This document shows, piece after piece, positions 6,534 to 11,241 of a stretch of 15,511 nucleotides of DNA. The position numbers and the translations under genes were made by a program. The notes beneath the pieces were generated by a model. It was not told where the DNA came from. It worked only from the letters and a program-made list of their open reading frames with translations, and made no database searches. The stretch is from contig CAYIBZ010000012.1 of NCBI GenBank assembly GCA_964361795.1, forward strand, positions 1 to 15,511, given 5' to 3'. This stretch comes from CAYIBZ01 sp964361795. GTDB taxonomy: Bacteria; Patescibacteriota; Minisyncoccia; UBA6257; WO2-44-18. How positions within the stretch are numbered: the stretch's first letter is position 1; every line of letters begins with the position of its first letter.

Positions 6534-6562
6534 ATTTTATGCTAGAATAGGTAGGATGTCAC
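6534..6562 (-). promoter_or_regulatory. Promoter of the minus-strand operon, probably leaderless
   Basis: GTGACA (6557-6562) and TAAAAT (6534-6539) are spaced by 17 bases on the minus strand. The predicted +1 is about 6527, two bases before the ATG at 6525, so the mRNA would have almost no leader; no Shine-Dalgarno is seen. The -35 box overlaps the dnaX start codon on the other strand. Confidence 0.5.
6540..6548 (+). promoter_or_regulatory. Extended -10 promoter of dnaX, probably leaderless
   Basis: TGCTAGAAT is an extended -10 (TGn plus TAGAAT). No good -35 lies 16-18 bases upstream, which extended -10 promoters can dispense with. The expected +1 is 6555, one base before the ATG at 6556. 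The GGTAGG just before the ATG is too close to serve as a Shine-Dalgarno. Confidence 0.5.
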
Positions 6563-7668
6563 TGGCTCTCTATAGAAAATATCGTCCAAAATCTTTTGAA
6601 GATGTTTTGGGCCAGAAAGAAATTGTGGAAATCTTGCGGAATGCCGCCAGGCAAGATAAATTAGCCCATGCCTATCTGTTTTACGGGTCTCGCGGGAGCG
6701 GAAAGACTACCGCCGCCCGGTTGATCGCCAAAATTGCCAATTGCGAAACCAGGAAAAACAACAAATCCTTTAAAGAAAAAGGCGAACCGTGCAACAAATG
6801 TTCAAGGTGTTCGGAGATTGACGCTGGAAAAGCGCTAGACATAGTAGAGATTGACGCCGCTTCAAACCGAGGCATAGATGAAATCCGGAATTTACGGGAA
6901 GGAATCAGGCTGTCCCCGGCTTCTTACGATTATAAGGTTTTTATAATTGATGAAGCTCACATGTTAACTCGCGAAGCTTTTAACGCTCTTTTGAAAACCC
7001 TTGAAGAGCCGCCGGCGCACGCGATTTTAATTCTTGCCACCACCGAGTATGAAAAAATTCCGGCGACCATCAGTTCCCGAACCCAAAAGTTTCATTTTAA
7101 GAAATTAAGCATTGAGGAAATTGTGAAAAAACTATCTTCGGTGATCGCGGAAGAAAAAATAAAAGTTGCCGATGAAGCGCTGGAATTAATCGCGGCGACT
7201 GCCGACGGCAGTTTACGCGACGCTGAATCGCTTTTGGATCAAATGGCCAGCTTGAAAAATGAAGTGGGTTTGGAGGACGTGGAAAAAATAATCGGCAAGG
7301 TTGGGGCAAGCCGAACGGCGGACTTCTCCGATTTCATTTTAAAACCTAACTTGAGCGGCGCGTTGGAATACTTAAATAAATTAAACGGCGGCGGCTACAA
7401 TTTAATAGATTTTGCCAAAGAACTTATTCATTATTGGCGGCGAATTTTAAGTTTGCGTTTTGATCCGGCTCTGGAAAATCTATTCAAACATGAATTAACC
7501 AAGAAAGAATTGGAGCGTTTGAAAACGCACAGCCAATTAGTTATTCCGGAAAAGCATATCAATTTTGTTAAATCATTAATTCGCGCCTACTCGGAAATGA
7601 GATACTCCCCTTTTGCGATTGTGCCATTAGAGGTGGCTATTATAGAAAATCTCCAGACCCTTTCTTAG
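6556..7668 (+). CDS. dnaX: DNA polymerase III subunit gamma/tau, short form
   Basis: The AAA+ clamp-loader subunit. Encodes 370 residues. Visible parts: N-terminal ALYRKYRPKSFEDVLGQ, Walker A GSRGSGKT (44-51), a zinc module with Cys63, Cys79, Cys82 and Cys85, Walker B VFIIDEAH (128-135), sensor-1 ATTE (161-164) and SSRT for the arginine finger (the family usually has SRC). Residues 180-240 form the AAA+ lid and 240-370 the collar-like helical domain. Nothing corresponds to the tau extension (domains IV and V) that binds DnaB and polymerase alpha in E. coli, so this is a gamma-length protein. It is transcribed divergently from the hydrolase-scpA operon and followed by a tRNA. Confidence 0.93.
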   Translation: MSLALYRKYRPKSFEDVLGQKEIVEILRNAARQDKLAHAYLFYGSRGSGKTTAARLIAKIANCETRKNNKSFKEKGEPCNKCSRCSEIDAGKALDIVEIDAASNRGIDEIRNLREGIRLSPASYDYKVFIIDEAHMLTREAFNALLKTLEEPPAHAILILATTEYEKIPATISSRTQKFHFKKLSIEEIVKKLSSVIAEEKIKVADEALELIAATADGSLRDAESLLDQMASLKNEVGLEDVEKIIGKVGASRTADFSDFILKPNLSGALEYLNKLNGGGYNLIDFAKELIHYWRRILSLRFDPALENLFKHELTKKELERLKTHSQLVIPEKHINFVKSLIRAYSEMRYSPFAIVPLEVAIIENLQTLS

Positions 7669-7689
7669 TGACTTAAAATAGCCTCTTTT

Positions 7690-7717
7690 TTGTTTTATCA
7701 TAGTTTTGTGGTAAAAT
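7690..7717 (+). promoter_or_regulatory. Promoter of tRNA-Gln
   Basis: TTGTTT (7690-7695), a 16-base spacer and TAAAAT (7712-7717), with TGG just before the -10 giving an extended -10 context. Predicted +1 is near 7724, eight bases before the mature tRNA end. Confidence 0.55.
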
Positions 7718-7731
7718 ATCTTTCGTAGTAT

Positions 7732-7802
7732 TGGGGGGTAGTGCAATGGTAACACGGCTGCCTTTGGAGCAGCAGATCTAGGTCCGATTCCTAGCCCCCC
7801 AG
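7732..7802 (+). tRNA. trnQ: tRNA-Gln (anticodon TTG)
   Basis: A 71-base cloverleaf. The acceptor TGGGGGG (7732-7738) pairs with CCCCCCA (7795-7801), with a G discriminator, as is usual for tRNA-Gln. The D arm is GTG/CAC with GG in the loop. The anticodon stem GCTGC/GCAGC holds loop CTTTGGA with anticodon TTG at 7764-7766. The variable loop is AGAT and the T stem CTAGG/CCTAG. The 3' CCA is not encoded (the genome reads GCAAAA), so CCA addition is needed. The T loop reads TCCGATT: position 55, nearly always T, is C here. Confidence 0.93.
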
Positions 7803-7821
7803 CAAAAATAAAACTCCCACG

Positions 7822-7865
7822 GCCTTACCAACGGCCCCGCTGAAAGCGGAGCCTCGCCTATGGCG
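7822..7865. repeat. 44-bp dispersed repeat, copy 2
   Basis: Exact match to 572-615 in the same orientation. Similarity continues loosely upstream (CTCCC-rich) and for a few bases downstream. In this copy the stem CCTCGCC-TAT-GGCGAGG is fully paired. It begins about 20 bases after the tRNA gene. Confidence 0.85.
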
Positions 7866-7907
7866 AGGCGAGGCGGCCATGGTTTCTGATGGTCTCGAGC
7901 GTTGCTC

Positions 7908-7941
7908 GTCCCCCCACTATCATCAATGATAGTGGGGGGAC
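7908..7941. repeat. 34-bp inverted repeat, 16-bp arms
   Basis: GTCCCCCCACTATCAT pairs perfectly with ATGATAGTGGGGGGAC across a 2-base spacer. The inner CCACTATCA resembles the arms of the palindromes at 209-246 and 413-440. No T-run follows on either strand. Confidence 0.85.
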
Positions 7942-8011
7942 CTGCCTACACTTCCACTGCCTTACGGCCGGGGTTTTCGTTCGGAAGTTCGGCATATAAA
8001 AAAAGATAAGA

Positions 8012-8043
8012 AAGAAAAAAGGATGTCTTCAATGACATCCTTT
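8012..8043 (-). terminator. Intrinsic terminator of the minus-strand RNA gene
   Basis: AAAGGATGTC and GACATCCTTT form a 10-bp stem with a 6-base loop, and on the minus strand the stem runs into TTTTTTC. This is one of the clearest terminators in the window and ends the transcript from the promoter at 8238-8265. Confidence 0.85.
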
Positions 8044-8232
8044 AGTTGTTTAGTAACCGGGTGGGTTTTAACCTCTTGGCGGTGTTGCCAGGGATTTCCC
8101 TAGGTTTCAGCATTCACCAACAGGTTAGGGTAACCCCGCACCTCCCTCGGAAACCTTAGATGGGGCCGGCCCACCTTGGTTTTCTGCTGTCCATCCCGGC
8201 ATGGACGAGGTTTGTGGTGTGTAACCCTAATT
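8012..8232 (-). ncRNA. Unassigned structured RNA, about 220 nt
   Basis: A consensus promoter and a strong terminator bracket a segment without a credible gene. On the minus strand it folds by eye into two domains. Domain 1: TTAGGGT (8224-8230) pairs with ACCCTAA (8125-8131), then CCTCG (8206-8210) with CGAGG (8145-8149), enclosing the hairpin GTCCAT/ATGGAC (8189-8206) and a second arm closed by AAACC/GGTTT (8151-8182) with GGTGGG/CCCATC inside. Domain 2: AACCT/AGGTT with TTGGTG (8115-8120) pairing CGCCAA (8076-8081). The length suits 6S RNA, but I cannot recognise the 6S rod, nor the SRP, RNase P or tmRNA cores. No neighbour gene reads through it, so it is probably a stand-alone, abundant RNA. 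Confidence 0.65.
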
Positions 8233-8237
8233 GCCAA

Positions 8238-8265
8238 ATTATAGCATATCCACACAATTTGTCAA
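8238..8265 (-). promoter_or_regulatory. Near-consensus promoter of the structured RNA
   Basis: Perfect TTGACA (8260-8265) and perfect TATAAT (8238-8243) are separated by 16 bases, and TGC precedes the -10 (extended -10). It is the strongest promoter in the window. The predicted +1 is near 8231. Confidence 0.85.
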
Positions 8266-8295
8266 GTGTTTTACTTTTAAGCATCGTTATTATAC

Positions 8296-8319
8296 TATAA
8301 TCCCAGTCGTTCTTTGACA
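8296..8319 (+). promoter_or_regulatory. Promoter -10 and leader motif of the channel cassette
   Basis: TATAAT (8296-8301) lies in an A/T-rich stretch with no clear -35. Six bases later, CGTTCTTTGACA (8308-8319) matches 10 of 12 bases of the start-site motif at 112-123 and 10256-10267. A leader of about 30 bases follows, ending in AAGGAGG. The TTGACA inside the motif is not a -35, because no -10 follows at the right distance. Confidence 0.5.
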
Positions 8320-8337
8320 CCGAAACAAGGAGGAAAA

Positions 8338-8880
8338 ATGCCAATGAAGCGGCTGTTTTTAGTTTGGGTTTTAATCGCCACTTTAACTGCCATAGGAACG
8401 GCTATTTGCTTAGAATTAGATGCCTTTGCCAGCGTTGATAAAATGGACGCGACAAAATTGAGTTTTCTAACCATTGCCGTTTTCGGTATCATGACCATTT
8501 ACTGCGGCCGCCTGAGCTGGAGTACCAGCGTAATTTTAGACGATATTGATCGTTTGAAATCCGCGGGACAGCCCAATTCTGCCGCGAAACGTTTGGCAGA
8601 ATTAGAAAATATTGAAAATAATGTAGAACATGGATGGTTCGCGGTCGGTCTTTGTGAAAAACTCGGACTTTTGGGAACGATTTGCGGATTTATCATCATG
8701 CTTAGCGGCGGCATCAACATTCAAGGAGCCGACCCCCAAGCGATTCAGGGATTATTGGAAAAACTTAGCTTGGGCCTTTCCACTGCTTTCGTTACAACGC
8801 TCGTCGGACTTATTTGCAGTATCGCCCTAAGCCTGCAATGCCATAATTTAAGCACCGCGATTGAAAAGGCCAAGAAATGA
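8338..8880 (+). CDS. MotA/TolQ/ExbB-like proton channel protein
   Basis: Encodes 180 residues. In this superfamily a pentamer surrounds a dimeric single-span partner and couples proton flow to movement. Four membrane segments are predicted (about 5-27, 41-57, 107-124, 148-168) with a charged cytoplasmic loop at 60-100. The family signature is EKLGLLGTICGFIIMLSG (107-124) and LSLGLSTAFVTTLVGL (143-158), comparable with the LGLLGT and TTLxGL motifs of TolQ/ExbB. The ATG at 8338 is set by AAGGAGG four bases upstream; a second ATG at 8344 is possible. The stop overlaps the next gene by ATGA. It is shorter than MotA, and no flagellar or TonB genes are nearby, so it belongs to a different machine. 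Confidence 0.75.
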   Translation: MPMKRLFLVWVLIATLTAIGTAICLELDAFASVDKMDATKLSFLTIAVFGIMTIYCGRLSWSTSVILDDIDRLKSAGQPNSAAKRLAELENIENNVEHGWFAVGLCEKLGLLGTICGFIIMLSGGINIQGADPQAIQGLLEKLSLGLSTAFVTTLVGLICSIALSLQCHNLSTAIEKAKK

Positions 8881-9521
8881 AAAAACGCCGAGAACTTCCT
8901 AATGTCGCTTCCTTAGATTTGCTGTGGAACGCGCTTTTCGGATTCATAGGAATGTTCATTCTATCGCTTATTCTAATCAGCATTCACAAAAACGCCCAAG
9001 ACGAAAACAAAATAGAAACTTCAGGCGAGTTTGCGATTGTGGTAAAATGGCCGTCCGAATCTTCAGACGATGTGGATACCTATGTTATGGATCCTCACGG
9101 CAATCTGGTGTCTTTCCTTGGCAAATCAGCCGGTTTGATGCATTTGGAACGGGATGATCTTGGAGCCGCCAGCGATGTTATTGTTTCGCCGGACGGCAAA
9201 AGCGTTAAGGTAAATAAGAATGAGGAGCGGGTTATTCTCCGAGGAATCTTACCCGGAGAATACATTGTAAATTTGCATATGTACCACAAATCAGACGCCA
9301 ATCCGACTGCCGCGACAATTTCGCTGGTTAAATTAAAGGGCAATGTGCCGGTTATTTCCGGAAAAGAAGTTGTTTTGGAAAGGACTGGCCAGGAAGCAAC
9401 GGCATTTCGCTTCACTTTATCCAAAGAAGGAGTCGTATCTAACGTCAACAATCTCCCTCGTTCATTTCTTGGCGCCGCCTCGCGCCGCGCCGCCCCGGAG
9501 CGGCGCGGCGCGGGACCTTAA
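8877..9521 (+). CDS. Stator-like single-span protein with extracytoplasmic beta domain
   Basis: Encodes 214 residues. A basic cytoplasmic start (KKRRELPNVASLD) leads into one membrane segment (about 15-36) with Asp14 at its edge, the layout of ExbD/TolR/MotB, where such an aspartate carries protons. Outside, residues 50-185 look like a beta sandwich: EFAIVVKWPS, DDVDTYVMDPHGNLV, LRGILPGEYIVNLHMYH. This W..DVD..V.DP.G and PGEY pattern recalls DUF2135/YfaP-type domains; that is recognition by eye. There is no OmpA-like peptidoglycan-binding domain. The last residues (AASRRAAPERRGAGP) come from a GC-only inverted repeat and look added. It overlaps the channel gene by ATGA, so the two should be made together. 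Confidence 0.65.
   Translation: MKKRRELPNVASLDLLWNALFGFIGMFILSLILISIHKNAQDENKIETSGEFAIVVKWPSESSDDVDTYVMDPHGNLVSFLGKSAGLMHLERDDLGAASDVIVSPDGKSVKVNKNEERVILRGILPGEYIVNLHMYHKSDANPTAATISLVKLKGNVPVISGKEVVLERTGQEATAFRFTLSKEGVVSNVNNLPRSFLGAASRRAAPERRGAGP
9481..9512. repeat. GC-only inverted repeat at a gene end
   Basis: CGCGCCGCGCCGC pairs perfectly with GCGGCGCGGCGCG across a 6-base loop, inside the last codons of the stator-like gene. Its composition is unlike its surroundings. No T-run follows, so it is not a standard terminator; it could stabilise the upstream mRNA, restrain read-through to the third gene, or be a small inserted palindrome. Confidence 0.8.
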
Positions 9522-9533
9522 AGAGGAGGAAAA

Positions 9534-10154
9534 ATGAGCATAGGCACCTTGGTCATTCCGCTTGCGTTCATAATTTTTGCCGCTATTTTGGTATGGTATC
9601 TCATAGGCGCTCAAGGAAAATGGTGGTTAAAAATGGCTTGCGTGATTGCTCTGCCAAGTTTTGGGCTGGCTGTTTGGAAATCGTTGGATAGTTATATCGG
9701 CTGGCCGTCAAAAAGTCCATCTCCGGATGAATTTGTACTGATTTGGGGAGAAGCCAAAGAGCCAGATTCCAAAATCGGAGACCCGGGAGCGATTTATCTT
9801 TGGCTCGTCCCCTACGATGAAGAAGTTGATAATCAGAGCGGCAGTGTTTTTGATTATGCTCACGGGCCAAGAGAGCCGCGAGCTTATCAGATTCCGTATT
9901 CTCGCGATACGCACGAGGAGCTTGAAAAAGCTAAAACATTGATGAGGAAAGGCCATAGAGTTATGGTGAAACGAAAAGTTGATGGCGGCCAAACTCCCGG
10001 CGAAGAAGGCAGAAGTTCTACGGAAGACCCAGAAAATTCTCCCGACAGTCCGGGCGCGCGGGAACGTTCACCTAACAATGATGGTGAAAGATCCAAAGAA
10101 GGCCAGTTTGAATTTCATGAATTGCCTCCGCCTAAACTTCCAGAAAAAAAATAA
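9534..10154 (+). CDS. Hypothetical two-span membrane protein with disordered tail
   Basis: Encodes 206 residues. Two membrane segments (about 6-25 and 31-50) are followed by a soluble domain (60-147) with FVLIWGEAKEPDS, IYLWLVPYDEE and EPRAYQIPYSRDTHEELEKA, then a proline- and charge-rich, probably disordered tail (150-206) ending in ELPPPKLPEKK. The family is not recognised. The start is set by GAGGAGG five to six bases upstream. It is the third gene of the cassette, 12 bases after the stator-like gene and followed by a terminator, so it is probably a dedicated partner of the channel pair. With an even number of spans, both ends should lie on the same side of the membrane. Confidence 0.65.
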   Translation: MSIGTLVIPLAFIIFAAILVWYLIGAQGKWWLKMACVIALPSFGLAVWKSLDSYIGWPSKSPSPDEFVLIWGEAKEPDSKIGDPGAIYLWLVPYDEEVDNQSGSVFDYAHGPREPRAYQIPYSRDTHEELEKAKTLMRKGHRVMVKRKVDGGQTPGEEGRSSTEDPENSPDSPGARERSPNNDGERSKEGQFEFHELPPPKLPEKK

Positions 10155-10165
10155 GAATAATCCAT

Positions 10166-10191
10166 CCGCCCCGTAAAACGGGCGGTTTTTT
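10166..10191 (+). terminator. Intrinsic terminator after the three-gene cassette
   Basis: CCGCCC and GGGCGG (with an inner GT/AC pair and one bulged C) form a GC-rich stem followed by TTTTTT. It starts 11 bases after the stop of the third cassette gene and separates the cassette from the deaminase gene. Confidence 0.88.
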
Positions 10192-10244
10192 ACTTTTCCG
10201 TGATTGAATTAACGTGAAGTATAGCTATTTTCCAGAATTTTTTA

Positions 10245-10267
10245 TATAATGCCGTCGTACTTTGAAA
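10245..10267 (+). promoter_or_regulatory. Promoter -10 and start-site motif of the deaminase gene
   Basis: TATAAT (10245-10250) is followed after five bases by CGTACTTTGAAA (10256-10267), identical in sequence and spacing to the minus-strand promoter at 112-134. The predicted +1 is G at 10257. A convincing -35 is not seen; an A/T-rich stretch lies upstream. The leader is about 20 bases and holds AAAGGCGG. Confidence 0.55.
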
Positions 10268-10276
10268 GGCGGACTC

Positions 10277-10723
10277 ATGAGAGCGCGCAGTCGCCGGTTC
10301 ATGGATTTTGCAATCGCGGAGGCCAAGCTTGGTCTTGAGGAGGAAGGAATCCCCATAGGCGCGGTGCTGGCAAGAGACGGCAGAGTTATCGGGCGAGGCC
10401 ATAATCGCAGAATTCAGCATGGCAATCCAATTTTGCACGCCGAAATTGATTGTTTGCGTGACGCGGGACGAATTGGGAATTATCGCGGAACTGTTCTGTA
10501 TTCCACTTTGATGCCGTGCTTTTTGTGCGCCGGCGCGGTTGTTCAATTTGGCATTAAGGTTGTGGTAGTGGGAGAATCTAAAACGCTTAGCGGCACGCTG
10601 GAATTTTTGGAATCGCATGGAGTGCGAGTTCTTGATCTTGACCTTAAAAAGCCGAGAAAAATGATGGAGAAATTTATTAAAGAAAATCCAGAATTATGGA
10701 ACGAAGATATCGGCCGCCTGTAA
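10277..10723 (+). CDS. Cytosine deaminase, fungal (FCY1) type
   Basis: Encodes 148 residues; predicted to deaminate cytosine to uracil with a zinc-activated water, in pyrimidine salvage. Zinc ligands and acid are visible: HAEI (His54, Glu56) and PCFLC (Cys81, Cys84). Beyond the general deaminase fold it follows yeast cytosine deaminase closely from memory: EEGIPIGAVL, GRGHNRR, LHAEI, YSTLMPC, VVVGES and the C-terminal FIKENPELWNEDIG, which in the yeast enzyme closes the active site. This favours free cytosine over tRNA adenosine (TadA) or guanine as substrate. The ATG at 10277 has AAAGGCGG upstream; a TTG five codons earlier is less likely. A monocistronic unit between two terminators. Confidence 0.85.
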   Translation: MRARSRRFMDFAIAEAKLGLEEEGIPIGAVLARDGRVIGRGHNRRIQHGNPILHAEIDCLRDAGRIGNYRGTVLYSTLMPCFLCAGAVVQFGIKVVVVGESKTLSGTLEFLESHGVRVLDLDLKKPRKMMEKFIKENPELWNEDIGRL

Positions 10724-10737
10724 AGGCGGTTTTAATA
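10714..10737 (+). terminator. Terminator overlapping the deaminase stop codon
   Basis: CCGCC (10714-10718) pairs with GGCGG (10725-10729) around TGTAAA, which contains the stop codon, followed by TTTTAATATTTTT. The stem is short but GC-only, so it is probably a moderate terminator. Confidence 0.65.
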
Positions 10738-10754
10738 TTTTTGGCGGTTGTCAT

Positions 10755-11240
10755 ATGATTAACAATACAAAGAATATGACTATTAGAATAACGAAAAAAC
10801 AGGATCTCGCGGCAATTTTAGAGATGGCGAGAGCGATGGTTGATTATCATCATGAATTGGATCCGTATTATAAGCCGTCTTCAGCTCTTGCGGATTTGGA
10901 AAGTCACGCGGAAGAATGGCTAGAAGATCCGAATATGATTTTAATCGTTGCCGAGAATAGCGGAAAAATTGTTGGTTATTTTAGATGCGCAACGGAAGAA
11001 GCGCCATTTTATAGCAAGGCAAAAAAGATCGGGACGGTGGCGGATGTTTTTGTCGCGAGAGAATATCGCCGTAAAGGCGCCGCGAGTCAAATGTTTGAAA
11101 AAGCGCTGGAGTGGTTCAAGAAAAAGAAAGTCCAGAATATTGAACTGAATGTTGATTTTAGAAACACCGGCGCGATAGCTGTTTGGAAAAAAATGGGATT
11201 TTTTGAATATAAACTGCGAATGCGAAAAGATTTGGACTAG
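10755..11240 (+). CDS. GNAT-family N-acetyltransferase
   Basis: Encodes 161 residues; transfers an acetyl group from acetyl-CoA to an unknown amine. The CoA-binding motif A is clear: VADVFVAREYRRKGAASQMF (around 94-113, with R-R-K-G-A-A as the pyrophosphate loop). NIELNVDFRNTGAIAVWKKMGF (133-154) is the typical motif B ending. N-terminal MTIRITKKQDLAAILEMARA is standard for the fold. A second ATG at 10776 gives a more usual N-terminus (MTIRI), and neither start has a strong Shine-Dalgarno, so the start is uncertain. The stop is one base before the first membrane glycosyltransferase gene, so the enzyme may modify a sugar or a peptide in that pathway, but this is only contextual. Confidence 0.85.
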   Translation: MINNTKNMTIRITKKQDLAAILEMARAMVDYHHELDPYYKPSSALADLESHAEEWLEDPNMILIVAENSGKIVGYFRCATEEAPFYSKAKKIGTVADVFVAREYRRKGAASQMFEKALEWFKKKKVQNIELNVDFRNTGAIAVWKKMGFFEYKLRMRKDLD

Positions 11241-11241
11241 A

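Larger units (their letters stand above)
7803..8011. other. Gene-free region after tRNA-Gln
   Basis: No credible gene. It contains the second 44-bp element (7822-7865), a small stem-loop CGAGC-GTT-GCTCG (7896-7908), the large inverted repeat at 7908-7941, and a GC-rich stretch (7950-7995) with CTTCC...GGAAG and TGCC...GGCA pairings. It ends in an A-rich run, which on the minus strand is the U-tract of the terminator at 8012-8043. Confidence 0.6.

Noticed and set aside
8012..8232. Identification of the RNA as SRP RNA, RNase P RNA or tmRNA
   Set aside because: The SRP domain IV core, the RNase P GAGGAAAGUC and ACAGAA elements and the tmRNA TTCGA acceptor arm were not found. 6S RNA remains possible but unproven.
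8314..8337. Earlier TTG start for the channel gene, or TTGACA here as a -35 box
   Set aside because: The Shine-Dalgarno AAGGAGG lies downstream of the TTG and fits the ATG at 8338. No -10 lies 16-18 bases after this TTGACA; it is part of the start-site motif.
8156..8344. 62-residue minus-strand frame across the RNA gene and its promoter
   Set aside because: It spans the -35/-10 boxes and the 5' part of the structured RNA and has no ribosome binding site.
8338..9521. Flagellar MotAB stator
   Set aside because: The channel protein is too short and the partner lacks an OmpA-like peptidoglycan-binding domain; no flagellar genes are present.
10190..10618. 142-residue minus-strand frame opposite the deaminase
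   Set aside because: It is a shadow of the deaminase gene, whose catalytic motifs are intact on the plus strand.
11203..11241. Longer N-terminus for the first GT-C gene
   Set aside because: It would overlap the acetyltransferase gene, and the residues (NINCECEKIWTR) are unlike a membrane-protein start. The ATG at 11242 gives a clean hydrophobic N-terminus.
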